Assembly (NCBI GenBank): GCA_023333565.1
Contig: JAJKFH010003680.1
Coordinates: forward strand, 1-64,000
Reading direction: 5' to 3'
Length of the DNA stretch: 64,000 nt
Origin: Puffinus mauretanicus
Lineage: Eukaryota; Chordata; Aves; Procellariiformes; Procellariidae
The notes under the pieces were generated by a model. That model had not been told where the DNA came from, made no database searches, and saw nothing but the letters and a program-made list of their open reading frames with translations. The position numbers and the translations under genes were made by a program. Positions 25,101 to 40,100 of the stretch are shown here, piece after piece. Each line of letters starts with the position of its first letter. Within the stretch, counting starts at the first letter, position 1.

Positions 25101-28100
25101 AATAAGAAAACAGTACCTAATGTTTCCTGGAAAGGTTAGACTAAGCTATAATTCTTCTGATACAGTCATACATACTCAAATTTAGCAAGCTAATGCAGCT
25201 TTATTTATTATTCTTTACTGAGGTATTGTGTTTTAGACCTATAATTGTAGTTTTAAGGTGCAGTTTATTGTTCACTGCTGCTTTTTTTTATTTTTAACAG
25301 TAAAGAAACAATATGGAAGGTTTGATCTGATTTCTGTTGTTGCTAATAGAGAAGAATTGTGTTTACTTCTGTGGACCTATACATGGATATTCCAATATAG
25401 CAATGAAAACTTATACAGTAAATGTAGCATGTAGTTGTATGGATGTAATGTAAATTTTTATTATTAAGTATCAGAATGCTGAAACAAAATTTGGTTGACA
25501 ACAGAAACAGTTGACTCAGTTCTGGGTATGAAGCATTTTTGAAAAAAATAGTTTTATGTAATTAAAACACTAGTGGCTTACTCTTGAATAGCTTCAGGGA
25601 GTATTAACTGTAGCTGTATATTTTTGCATAGACTATTGCAGGATGCAGGATACCTTGTATAAGACGACTGCATAATATTCACACGTTGTACAAGCAGTAG
25701 CTATCTAACAGTGATTAGGTGACGTTTTCTTGATAATCACATTTAAGAAAAAAACGTTTTTAGGTGGTGTACTAAATGCATAGTAAAAAGGAATATAGTG
25801 ACAAAGCTGGTGGTATTGGCAGTTTATTTTTTAAGTCAGCTTGGTTTTGTATGTATCATTTGAGAATTGCCCAAGACAGAAGCAAGTTTTCCGAGGAAAA
25901 ATTGGAAACTACGTAAATCTCCAAGTTTATTTTTTAGGACTTTTGCAGCTTTTAGGAGATGAGGCATTTCTATGTAAATTAATTTGTGCACAATGGTATC
26001 GTATATATGAGTGCAGTAAGGTGTAAATACTTGTAACTTATTTGAAAAGAACAGTGATTCTGCAGCTGAGCAGATAGGCTTATTAATAACTTTTTCCTGT
26101 GTTTTATAAGCATTTCCTGAATAAATAAAAATATCTTACTGAGTGTCACGTGTTTTCACAGTTGGTGAACCTGATGCCCGCAGCTGGCTGGAGCAGCATG
26201 TAGTTCCTCAGTACTGGACAGGAAGAGCTCCTCGCTTTTCACATAGTTTGCACTTGCATTCCAACCTAGCTGCAGTCTGGTAAGAAAACTTGCATATTCC
26301 TTACTGGCATATAATGCTAAATAATCACATCTTTGCTGTGGAAGCATAAAGATAGTGTAGTTATTACTGATTTAGTTAAAAACAGAGTTAAAAGGGTACA
26401 AATTAATAAGATGAACAAACGAGCTGGTTTTTGTATTAATAGACTATTTTCCTTTTCATTACATTTGACATGTCAGAGAGAAGGTTTTTCTTTTTCAAAG
26501 AAGCAAATCTTATTGTTGAATTTGGTTTGGGTTGACGCTTACGAAGGTCTCTGAGGAGCTAATACAGGTGGGTTATAAGTGGTCCTGAAAATGAGGAGTT
26601 CCCTAAAGCTTAACTTTTTGTTTGTTTTTGGTGCCTCCCTTACAAAGTTAGTCTTAAACACAGGTTTTCTGTGGGGAAGGAACATAAAGCAGTATATCAT
26701 CGTGATCCACTGTGGTTTTGAAAAGAAAATGAGAAGGAAGTTCAACTAAAAAAAAAAAAAAGCCTGATTCTTCCCTCTGTCCCAAATTCTGATGTATCAG
26801 TATTGCAGTAATACAGATCATTAGATTTGTCTTTGGTTCCTTAATGTAATAAATTCCTTAATCAAGGAGTTAAATTTATTTTAGTGTGGGTTGGTTATCT
26901 AGCTAGTTATGAATGAAAATTTACAGTGAATATTAGGAAATCAGTAACATAAATAAAGCAACGCTGTTTCTGTTGCAGTGTTGTTAGCAGATGTATGTTT
27001 TATATATGTATGATAGATAAGCAGTATTACTTAATTTGGATTTTTGAATTTTGAACATGATTACATAAATTTTGCCACTGATGATATTATTAAGTCAAAA
27101 TACTACAAATGCGAATAATCATTCTATACTTTGCTAAAATATTAAAAATACTGTGGAAGGTTTGCAAAGAATTGTGTAACACAGGGTCATAAGGGAAAGT
27201 TCTTAGGTGGCTGTGAAAGTTTCTGTTTTTTAAGTAAACTTTTGGACTAAAGTGTGAATTTTCTTATACAGGTTAGGGAAATTGATATTTTACTTTTTAG
27301 CTTAGTATTTTTAACAGAAGGTAACTCTATAATTCACACCATTGAATGTGAAATAATAAAATAATCAAGGATCAAGAATTTAAAAAAACCCCAACAAACC
27401 ACAAAACCGAAACCAGCCCAGATTCAGTAATTCAGGTATTTGCTACTTAATTGCTTGTCTTGCTATGTATGACTAGACGATATTTGAATGCTTTCCATAG
27501 TATTTTGCTTAATGTGAAAACAAACTGCTTTTGTTTATATGCTTAAAATGCCCCCATGAACACTGAATCTACTCAGATACAATTAGAAGAAAAATGAGCC
27601 TTAAGATTATCGCTTCATTCTTACTTTCAGGTGATTCAGCTTATTCAGGTTACTTCTTTCAGGTTATTTCAGCCATTAAAGTGTTTTCATTTCCTTTTTT
27701 TCTAAGGGACCACCACTTGTACGCCAGTGATCCTTTATATGTGCCAGAAGAGAGAACACTTGTCACTGAAACTCAGGTTATACGGGAAACTCTTTGGTAA
27801 GAGCAACATGAAAAAAGCTTGCATTTTAACTTTTTAGTATTTCTCTCAAGGAAATGAGAGATTTATCTTTGAAGTTGTGTCTGAAGAAAGAATTATTACT
27901 GAGCTTTTAGCTTGCACCATTGCTGACATTAAAGATGCTGCTTATGTGTGTTAACCATTCAGATTCACAAAGAAGAAAACAGCTTACTACTTTTTGTAGG
28001 CGTTGATTCTTCAAGTCTAACTGTTAAGAAGAACCAGCTTGTTCTTATCCTGCCCCTATGGCTTTTTAATAGTGTGTCCAATTTTAGAAAGTAGGTTTGA

Positions 28101-31100
28101 GTCATCCTACAGCTGGAAATTATCTCAACTGGAAAGGAACTTTAGAAGATGTTTACTTGATGCCAGTGTTTTATTGTTCTTGTTCTAGCAACAACTTACA
28201 GTACCAATAGCATCGTAGTTGATCTGTGGTCCCCTTTTATTTGAAAAGAAACTTTCAGGCAAGGGAGAGCTAATTCTTTTATTAATTACATAATTATGAG
28301 CCCATTAAGGGGGGAAAATTACTACTCTCTCTGTTTCTTTTCAAGGCTACTTTCAGGAGTGAAAAAGCTTTTTATATTTCAGCTGAATGACGGAAAAGTG
28401 GCTGTGCGGAATGATATTATTGTAACTCATTTAACCCATGTAAGTTGTTTCTGAATCTCAGCTGAATGTATCTGTCATTAGGAAGATGTAATTTTGGGGA
28501 ATAGGAAATTAAACTGCTTGTTGGAAAAATCATATTTCCACAATTGTGTTTTGACTAAATTAAGAACATCTGACTTAATAAAACTGAATGGGCTGTTCCC
28601 ATATCTGAGAATGTGATGAAGTGATAGAGGTGGCAGAATTTTATTATATTTTTATTAATAGAAATATCTTGTGATTTAATTTTTAAGCTTTATAAAATAC
28701 AGATTTTTATTACATGATTCTAAAAAGTATTTTTTTTTCTAGAATTGCCTGAGATCTGTATTGGAGCAGATAGCGGCATATGGTCAAGTTGTGTTTAGAC
28801 TACAGAAGTTTATTGATGAAGTGATGGGTCACAGCCCAGAAAGCATAATGCATGGAACAGTTTCCACTCCAAAGAAAACTACTGAAGCCCCGTTCAGAAC
28901 CTACCAAGCTTTTATGTGGGCCTTGTATAAATATTTCATTAGCTTTAAAGAAGAACTTACTGAAATTGAAAAATGCATTATCAACAAAGGTACGGTGCAA
29001 GGGAAATTTTACAAGAGGGGGGCACACAAGGAAATTTTTACGTGAAAAACATTATGCAGATACATTTTGGAACTGTGAAAGATGCCATGCTGCATTTTAA
29101 AACCTCATTAATAACACTGACAAAATTTGATTTTCTGTTGGATGTTACCTTTATACACCTTTGGGTTTTTTTTTCCAGATAAAACAATCACACTTTCAAT
29201 AGTAATAGATAAGTTGTCTCCCCGACTGGCACAGTTGAAGGTACTTCACAAAGTTTTCAGCACAGGAGTAGCAGAAGTGCCACCTGACACTAGAAATGTT
29301 GTACGAGCATCTCATCTGCTTAATACTCTCTACAAAGCTATTCTTGAATATGACAGTGTTGGAGAAGCATCTGAGCAAACGGTAGGGGAAATCATTTCTT
29401 CCTTGATAGAATGAGACACTACACACTAGAAAATTTAGTAACTTAAATTTCTTTATGGTGATGGAGTACACTAGCCTTCAGCTACTGAGAATTGAGGACA
29501 AATTTGATAGCCATAATGCATTACTGTTTTCTGACGTGAGTTCACTCAACCTGGACGAAATCAGATTTATGAGGAGATCAGCAGCAATGTGTTTTTATGA
29601 CTGAGGGGAGGAACTGTGGGGAATCAGAGGCCAGGAAGCTGTTATGAAGGAGGGAGCTTTGGAATAGCGTTCCCTCCTTCTATTTCTACAGCTGCATAAT
29701 TCAGTTAATGCTGAAATGTAGGAGTTTGGATTTTTACAGTAACTTGTTGATTATACTACTGAAAATATAGTAGATGTTATTATGTCCTTTTGTTTTCCTG
29801 TTTTCTACGTTATAAAACCACAGAATGTTTTATGACTATTCCTTACTGTTTAAGAGATGTTAGAGTGAAAAAAATAAAAACTGCTGTTTGGTCTAACTGT
29901 GATGTCAAAAGTAGCAAGAGGAAGCATGCACAATGTGGGCTTCCATTAAAACTACTAAATCTGTAATTTTTAGTTTAACGTTTTATCTTTAAAAATCCTT
30001 AAGTGTAGTTATGTATATCTGATAAACTATAATTGCACAATTAAGAGGTTAGGCTTTGCTGTATTGCTTCTAATGCTTAGTATAAAAACATTCAGCCACT
30101 TTTTCTTTTTTTTTTTTTCCTTTAAATTCAGGTATCTCTTCTGTTCTCTCTCTGGGTTGAAACTGTGAGGCCATACTTACAAACAGTGGATGAGTGGATA
30201 GTCCATGGTAATTTGTTTGATCCTGCAAAGGAGTTTATCATTCAGAGGTAGGGTTGCTGATACTGGACACACATAATGCTGTGCAAGTATGAATACAAAA
30301 CCTGCTGTAGAACCTAGGAAGTAAAGGGTGACAATAAAAGTAGGTTTTCATGTTTGTAGTTTTACTTAATTAGAATTAATTTCTTAATCATACTTTTATA
30401 ACTTGTCTCAAACTTCCCATTAGGGAAATTGCATTAGATATGGAGTCCTACCAGGTACTGTTCTGGAATAGAAATCAATTGTTTTATTTTTTCCATCTAT
30501 AATAAATAATCAGCAGTCCGACTCTGAACATGTTGACGTTTTTAAAAGCAATTAACCATTTTTCAAAACCAAGATGTTTGCAAAAATTACAAAATTTACT
30601 TTTTAATTCTTCTACTAATCTATAGTTGTTATAAATCAAATGCTATTTAGAATTAAAATACTCATTGCTTCTAATTTGTAGTACAAGTTAATATGGTGTC
30701 TCGAATTACATTCATATATCCTGAATATTATTTGAGCTGTTAATTTCTCTTCTGTTTGTACGCTACATTTTGCTGGTCCCTTTTTTGACAGCTTGAAGTG
30801 GAAAGTGAATATAGAAATTAGAATTTTGGCTTGTAATTACAGATCCATTTCCCCCTATCTGCCAAACTTGATTGAACCTCTGTCTGTTAGAGCAGGTCAA
30901 GGTGAGCCTGAAGTCAGAGAACAGCTCTAGTACTATTGTAATAAATCCTTAGTAGCTGAGATCTTTAACATCCTTATTATGTTCTACTTGACTTTTCTTT
31001 CTGTGGTTCTGTAGTTGTGTTTTCAGTGCTACCAATGGGGGTGATTTCAACTTTTACTTGTATTTGTGCTTCATTTTAATTATCTAATTTAGGTTGTTTT

Positions 31101-34100
31101 CCATTTGACTTCAAAGACCAGACTGTGTATCTGATGTAAACAACACAAAAAAGCAAAGTGAACTAAGAATTGAGTTTTACCTACTCTAGAATTTTTCAGC
31201 TTTCCCAGTAGTATTTGCTTCTTTGTGGGTTTTAAATAAATCTGCAAGTCAATCATCCATTATTAAGGATGCATGCCACTGAGAATAGTTAACTTCCTGG
31301 ACAAATTTAATTATAATTACTCCATTTGCCTTGTTTTGGGGGATTATTTGGTTATACAATTGTTTTATCTCCTGTGAACTGATTCTTTATCCTGCTAAAG
31401 CTATCATCCTTTCTAGAGGTGTCTAGATAGTTTGTGATATGAATAAGCTTATTTTATGCGGTTTTGAAAGTGCTTCTTGACTAATCGAAGAGAAAGGCAA
31501 AGCATAGAGCAAAGATGATACGCATCTTCCAGTAATGAAGTTTCATCTTTTGAAAAGTGAAATACTCAACAGCTTTTTATTTCTTCGCAGAAACAAAAAT
31601 GTTCCAGTTAATCACAGAGATTTTTGGTATGCTACGTACACATTATATAGTGTGTCAGAGAAGACGGAGAATGAAGAGAAGATGAGTGATAATGCCAGTG
31701 CCAGTTCTGGCAGTGATCAGGCCCCTTCAAGCAGGCAACACACTATGGTCTCTTTTCTGAAACCTGTGCTAAAGCAAATCATCATGGCTGGAAAATCCAT
31801 GCAGCTGTTGAAGAATCTTCAATGCAAAGATGGCTCTCCGCAGCAGGCCGCATCAAGAGGTGAGATGTCAGTTCGTGGACTATCATGCCTTAGGGTGTCT
31901 AACAGCATGGGTGTATTTTTTGTAGTAGTGTTTCCATGGTTTTAGAATAATATAACGCTCCGTGATGAGTGTCAGTATCACAGTTGGTAACTTCAGGTCT
32001 GATTGAAAACACTTACTCTTCCAATGCAAACAAGTGAAAAGAGCAGAGTGAATAAAGATTGAGTGTTCCCTTTGCTTTTTATTGCTTTAAATTTTTCTTA
32101 AACTTGTTTTCATGTGCTTGCAAAACATACTTTTTTTGTTATGAGACAAATGAAAACAGCTTGTATGTTCTCATAGTAAAGCAGTTTTGTTTTAATAAAT
32201 AGTTGTTTTCCATTACTCAGTGATAGAATAATTCTGAAATAGCATCTGGAACTTTTTTGTTTTTTTTTTAAAAAAGCTTACTAATAATTAGATGAAAGAT
32301 GTTTGGATATTTAGGATATTTATCTTGAATGGTTGTAAAGCATAGTACAACAGTGTAACTGATGTTGACTTTTTTTTCTTTTTTTTTTTTTTTGAGGAAA
32401 CAAAATACATTTTTTGGTTTTGCTGATTCTTGATGTTTCGAAGTAGAGATAGTTAAATTATTTTGGAGACTCTCTAGGTTTATTTCCCCCTTTGGTGTGA
32501 GAATATAATCTGTTCTAGTGAATACTGAAGAGTTGTTTCAGGTGCTAAGAAGTAACTGCCTTTGCACGTGAAGGAGGAGGTTCTCTAACAGTCTCAGAAA
32601 TATTTCATATTTCAGACGCCCATTCAGCAATCCATTTGAACATATGCCTGACCTTAAGCATTGGACTAGTCCTACCGTTTTAGCAATACTTATTTAAATA
32701 TATATTTGAGGTTTTTCCTGAATAGTGGCCTAAATTTAATATGTTAAAAGTTAGCAAGTAAACGTCGGACTATGGAGTTCTTCTTTTAGTTCAGATGACG
32801 TTTTCTCTTAGAACAAAATCTTACCATGGAATGTGTTGCCCAGTTTAGATGCTGAACGAAAGAGTTTGTATACACTGTTCTTGGAATCAGTGCAGTCTCG
32901 CCTGCGGCATGGGGAAGAGTCTGTTCCAGATATTATTACAGAACAGCAGGCCACAAAGCAGAGCCTGATAAAGATGCAGTCTATAGCAGAAAGACACTTG
33001 GAACTGGATGATGTCCATGACCCACTGCTGGCTATTAATTTTGCGAGGTAAATGAATGATCTTCCTGCTGTGTTGTTGAGAGAAATGTTCTGCCTGGTGA
33101 CATTTGGTAGACCAAATTTTTATTGCTACTGAAAACAAGCAAGTGCAGAATAAAGAGGAGCACCAACAGTCAGTGACAGAAGCTAAATAAACACTACCCT
33201 TGGGCATAGTTAAAGAAAAACAATTAAAATCAGTGAAGAATCTGCTATTCACAACTGTTAGCTTAGAAAATGGGAGTAGTCTTTATTATAACAGGCTTTT
33301 AGCAAGTAAGTGTTTTAATAGTGAATGCTGTTGTAAAATCTAAACTTTTAAATGTGTTTGCTTGGAATTTGTACACAATGTCTTTGATTTGCACCAAGTA
33401 TATTTGAAGAATGCAGCTTCAGTTTTGCTGTGCTTAAATTATTTAACTTTAAAAGTCTTCCAAAATTCATGTTAATTGCGTAAAAATTCCTTATTCTTCA
33501 TAATGAGGGAAGTCATATAGAGGAAATCAGCAGGAAAGACAAACTTTTGTGATTTTGTGATTACAAATAAGAAAATAGCTATTTATGTTTTTCCTAACTA
33601 CTAATTGCCGATTTACATGTTTTCATTTCAGTCCTAGGAGGAATTTGTTTTAAAGAAATCGTAATTAATAGTAGATAAGACTCTATTGCTTCCCTTGTTT
33701 GTTGGGACTATTCTGTTTGTCAAAATTGATAGATTAATTCAATGTCTGACTCATCCGGTCCATCAAGGTAATAGCTGGTATGAGCTGGGCTTCCTCTTAC
33801 GATGGATTCAGCTAGTGAGTAGCTTTTTACAAATTATTATAATAATTTGATCCTTTCTGTGACAAAATAATTAAACTTACCAAGTGTAGACTGCAGATAC
33901 TCTCTTCCCCGATGTAGTATTACAGATAATATACAGGGACTCCTGTATATTCAAGGTGCCTCAAACCAATTCTCTGTGTGTGTGGTGGGTTTTCTGTTTG
34001 TTTGTTTTTTGGTTTGTTGTTTTGTTGTTGTTGCATTTTGCCGTTGTTGTTGTTCAAATTTTTACTTTGTTTCTTTAATTTTATTTTTCTTTCCTGGGAA

Positions 34101-37100
34101 GTTCATCTGACTGCTGTATATGCACAATATAGTTTTAAAAGTTCCTATGATAATGGGTTTGTTTATTAAACTGTGTAGTGTTTGAACTTGATGTTGTTTT
34201 TCAGAGTTATTCCTTGAGCAATTATGTGATTATAGTATGCCATCCCTTTTTGATATTCTTATGCCTGGTCATACAAAACTAATATGAAGGATCACTTAAT
34301 AGGCTTGATATGTACCATAGTTATGAAACAGCTTTTATTATTTCTGTACAACATATTTTAGAGCAGGGATCCAATTTTGATTAAAATCTTTGAAGGTATG
34401 ACATTTTTGGTTTATATATTCTATGAATTATGAACCTTCTTCCCTAAGTAGTTTGTTTTATTTTGAAGATTATATTTGGAACAGAATGACTTTCACGAGA
34501 AGTTTACTGGTGGGGATGTTTGTGTGGATAGATCCTCAGAATCTGTGACCTGCCAGACTTTTGAACTGACATTGAGGTCTTGCCTTTATCCGCACATAGA
34601 CAAGCAATATTTGGAATGCTGTGGTAATCTAATGCAAACTTTAAAGAAGGATTATAGGTAAGAAAGTAGATTTGGTTTTCCTTAACTTTTTTTTTAATTA
34701 CCAGTGGTATGCCATACACTGAAAGCAGAAATTTTATGTTATGTTTCTACTCTAATTTGATAATCAACAATAAAATCATAAAGGAGGAAAGGGGTATCTA
34801 ACATGGTAGAATCCTGGGTGAAAACGTGGTCTAGCTTAAATCAACAGCAGAGCTATCACTTGTCTTCAGTGGATGTCCAATTGGGAAATTGTTTCAAACG
34901 GTACTTTTAATAGTGTTGTTATTTGACACTGGAAGACAAATTTTAGGAAGCTAGAATATATTTAATATGAGATTCAGTTATGCTACTGTAAAATGTATAG
35001 GAGTCAAAAGAATATTATGCGGTATTTTTATATTAGTTAGAGTAAAATGGCCTATTCCTTTTACCTTTCAGGTGGTCGTAAGTTGTCATACTTTTAATCT
35101 GTCTGAAATATTTAATGTATTTATAATCACGGTTCTTGTGAGAGTTGTAGCGGTACTATTCTTCCTACTTTATCAGAAAAGGAAAATCCGTATCATAATT
35201 CTCTGGGGCTCCACATTAACGTCTCTTCTTAGACAGAACTCTTCCTGAAATTGCATCTCCTTCCCTAAGTTCTGTTTAGGGAGAGGGATGGGATTTCCAA
35301 ACTCTAAGCTATTTCTGAGAATTGCCTAGCCTGTAAGATAGCTGAATACCATGAGCACTTCCGTTGAAGTTAGTGGGGCTGTTCAAGCTTACAGGAAAAA
35401 ATGGCTTGGTTATTTTGTTTTATTTGAACGTATGTGAATGCTATCTGAGGGTTAAGCAAAGGGTTTACTGTGGACTTCATTAAGTTTGTGTTCAATACTG
35501 AGTTCTTGTAGTGAAGAGTTTTTATGATTTTTGTTTCTGTAACAGTTGTGTTTGATTTCACTTGTATGATTAAGACTGAGGAAATGTTTTATGTTTGTTC
35601 CTGTTTAGGCTTGTAGAATATTTGCAGGCAATGAGAAACTTTTTCTTACTTGAAGCTGGAGATACCATGTATGACTTCTATACATCTATTTTTGACAAAA
35701 TTAGAGAAAAGGAAACTTGGCAGAATGTTGCTTTCTTAAATGTTCAACTTCAAGAAGCGGTTGGGCAACGCTATCCAGAGGACAGTGCAAGGTAAAATGC
35801 AAAATCCTTCAAATTATAGTTTAGTTATATTTCTTTCACACTTACCTATACTAATGTACTTAACTTGCATAGTGCAATACTAATTATTGCGTACTCATTA
35901 AAAGAATCTGTTTTAATGAAGTTTTGAGCTGTTGTCATCTCTTCTACCCAAGTCCCCCAGATTATATCAGACAGTTGGTATTTAGCAATAAGAAATAAAA
36001 AAAAATTAATGAAACTAACCACTAATTTAAAACAGATTATCACTAATTAAATCACTTGTTTCCTTGCATAGGTTGTCTATATCATTTGAAAGTGTTGATA
36101 CAGCAAAGAAGAAACTCCCTGTCCACACCTTAGATGGTTTGACATTGAGTTACAAGGTAGTGAGTTAATATTGCTGTAGTTCTTATTCTAGAACAGATTT
36201 TAAATGTTGTATTAAAGTGACTTACATTTTCTGTCTTGATTATCCTCTCCTCTTCTTAGGTTCCTTGGCCTGTGGATATAGTTATAAGCTTAGAGTGCCA
36301 AAAAATTTACAATCAAGTTTTTCTGCTCTTACTGCAAATAAAGTGGGCTAAGTATAGCCTAGATGTTTTACGATTTGATGGTAAGAAACTTCTTCAATGA
36401 AAGATACTCTAAAAACTTGTTCTGTGGTCTAAAGACTAAAAACTGCTGCTTTCTGCAGTTAGAATTTTGATTCATTCTATAAAATATTAATCTCTATTAG
36501 CTTCGCAAATTAGATATATTAAGCAGGGCATGTTTTTCACTTCTTTTCAGCCTCAGAGACAACGCTATTCATGCATTCCCTTTGTCTCTTTGATTCAGGT
36601 CTAGTTAGTTATATTGGCAACTTCTTACTTCATTCTTCAGACCTTGCTGTTGAAAGAAGGTCTGTCTACCATACCCTCATGTTTTGCTTTATGTATAGTC
36701 CAAGTTTTTATGAGCAATACCTTGCAAACAAATTAAGAAAACAAGATGAAAAAAATACTCTATTTGAGATTGAAACAGCAAGCTAGATAGTTGCGAGTAC
36801 ATACTCTAAACTGCAATTTAAATATTTGGGGCTTGTAGAAAGAGATGTCTTAGTGTGTCCTTCACCAGGATAATGTTTATACTCTTCCTGTCCCATATAA
36901 AGTGGATACACACTTTATGTCCTAGAAAAATAAATAAGAAATTTGATGGGTTCATCTGTGTTTTGTATATCAGTTAAGTAATTCTCTTCCTAAAAGCATG
37001 TGGTTTTCTGTTGTTTAAACTTTATGGGTATGGCTTTGTGCTTAAGTCTGTTCCCCTTTGTGGAGATAGTATATACATTTATTTTTAATGTAGATTTTTT

Positions 37101-40100
37101 TTAATCCTTTCACATAATCTTTAGCTCTTAAATAGCATTTCCTATTCTAGTATTTATCAAATTGCGTTGTACATATACCATCAAACTATTCAGAATATTG
37201 TTGCTATATTTTAATAACACATCTGAATTGCAAGAAAAATCCTACATCAGTATTGTGTGCAGAATAATAAGAAATAACAAATTTCAGTTTTAAGTAACAT
37301 TTTAGCTAGTTTGTCTTCATAAGCACTTCAATATAATACTCTTGCCTTTTCTTTTTAGAACTAGTCTGTGCTGCAGAAAACCCACAGGTTAAGGAAGGAA
37401 CTCTATTAGAACAAGGAACACTTCCTCTGTTTGGACCACAAACAGAAAGTATAAAACAACAAATACATCGAATGTTCCTCCTAAGAGTGAAACTTATGCA
37501 TTTTGTTAACAGCCTGCACAACTACATCATGACTAGGGTTTGTCTTATATTACAATTTCATTTATATTAAGAACATGTAACTGGAGGTGCAGTATTAATT
37601 TTCCTTTAAAACATAAAAAACAAAAATAAAAAGCAAAATCTTTGTCTGATGTCCTTTCTGCAAAATGATTTTGAGCTAAACATGTTTCAGTTTTAACTTG
37701 GCAGTTCTAAAGCATTTTTAGAATTACTGATTTAAAAATTCTACATGAATATTATTGATCTTTGGATATTACTTGTTCTTTCTGACTGATTCTCTCAGAT
37801 GTAGATGACTGAAACAGAGTAATGTAAAAATAGGTTTCTGTAAGCTGTTACTCTCTTAAGAGTATTATACTTATAAAAGTGTTACTACAGACATTTTAAT
37901 TAAATGGATCCTTCTCAAAAATCTCTAGTACACAGGTCCAAAAGTGTATACATAACTTAAAATATAAAGGCAATGCCTGTAGAATCATATTTGCTCTACT
38001 ATTGCCTTTTTTTGCCTTTAATAAAATTAATATACTCCAAATGAGTTCCTCCGGGAATAGTCTGTCTGCCCTTGTGCAATGGCAATATTCCTATTTATAT
38101 GAGGAATGTCATTGTTCAGTTATGAGAAGAGCTTAAATTTTTTGCTATTGATGGTATTTTGCTATTGATGGTAATTTGGAGGGTGAGCCTAAAATTTGAG
38201 AGGGAAGAGTGAATGAATCAGGCAATTCTAGGCTCTTAAAAAAAAAAAAAAAAAAAAAAGTATTGGAAGGGAATAATAAGCACTTGTGTGCAACATGGAA
38301 TTTAATAACTATGGTCTTCTTTTTAAGATTCTTCACAGTACAGGCTTGGAGTTTCAGCATCAGGTAGAAGAAGCCAAAGATTTAGATCAATTGATAAAGA
38401 TTCATTACAGATATCTATCTACAATCCATGATCGCTGCCTACTGAGAGAAAAGGTGAGTAAAAAAATTGGCATATTTGATATATTGAGTTTAGCAGGACA
38501 AGGAAGTAGTTTAGTACTAATTATGCTTCTATTTTGCAGTTCATACATACTAAGCAATATATAGGTACTCTTGGGGAAATGGTAGCTTTTCCAGAGTTAA
38601 CACTGAGATCCAGTTTCCCTTGCAAGTCTCGGCTCAATTCTGTCACGGAGAGAAGATAAAATTAAATTTTTTATATTGGGTTTTACATGACTCATTTGTT
38701 TGAGAGGTGGGAGGATTTGAACAAACTGAGGCTTAGTAATGTAATAAGGATTATACATACTGGCATGGCAGGAAATGGAGGTACCTGGATAGGATTGTAG
38801 CCTTTTGTCCCAGATACTGTCTGTGCATAGTCCTCATCGAAATAGACAGCCATGAAATAAACTAGAGAGCAAATACAAAACATGTCTTAAATTTGGAAGA
38901 ATCACATTGTACTTAGGAAATGGTTTTTACAGATCAGATTAAATGGCATAGGAACGCCTTTGTATTGCAGCTTAATAATGAAAATGATTATACTTAATAA
39001 TGAATTTCTGACTGTTATTCCTTTTGTTTTAATTATTATGTTAGGTGAGCTTTGTGAAAGAAGCTATAATGAAAGTGTTAAATTTAGTACTGATGTTTGC
39101 AGACCGTTGGCAGGCTGGTTTGGGGGCTTGGAAGTAAGTATAAATACCTGAAATTCTACATGGTCATAATTTCACAGCTCAGAACATGATTTTGAGATAC
39201 TTTTTTTGTGTGAAATAACAGGTCTTTGCTCAGTGTTTAACAGCAGATACCAGAGGCTAATTGCTATTTCTTAGCAAAAGTGAAATTTATATTAGGTAGA
39301 ACTTAACAAGTTTCATGCACTTGTGTCAGTGTATGTTCAGTATTTTCTAATTAAAAAGGTGGCCAATATATAACTTCTAAGTGTTTGAAAAGATTGTAGA
39401 GCATAGCAACAAAGAGGGTTTTCTTTTCCTTCATATTTGTTTGTAACGGTAAAATGAGAGTTTTACAGGTTTGGTTTATGATCATATTTCCTGGCGATGT
39501 TTTAAAATTGTAGGCACTAAATGCTGACATTCATTAATTGGTTTATGAAAAGTGGGATTATTTAGTTTGGCCTTCATTCTAGAAGGCAATAAATTTTTGT
39601 TTTTCTTTAAAGAAAAAATCATCTAAATCTAATCTCTAAACCTCCTTATTTTTCTAATCGGGACTGTCTAAATTATAAAGCCTTTGTAAAAAATTTGTGG
39701 TAAAAATGTGAAGCTGTTGAAGTCAATGAAAGTTCTGCCATTTGGAGTCAAGATTTTCATGCAGAATGTTTGATTCCATTAGTTCAAATGCTCAGATTTT
39801 GTATTATTGGTAAAATCTGAAGTTATTTTTGGTCAGTCCTTTCCTATAATACCTTTTCTGTAGAAACAACCTGGGATGGGTGTCATAGTTTGGATTTTTA
39901 GAAAGGATGTGTGCTTCCTTCTGTGCCATGATTTAAGTTAGAAACCCACCTGTAATTTCCAAGATAAGATTAATGTGTTGGTCTGTGAATCAGTTGCTCT
40001 TCTCTAAGCCATCCCTAACACAAGATTAAAAATAAGATATGGTTTTTTTGGCATAGAATAGTTCAGTTGGAAGGGACCTACAATGATATCCAGTCCAACT

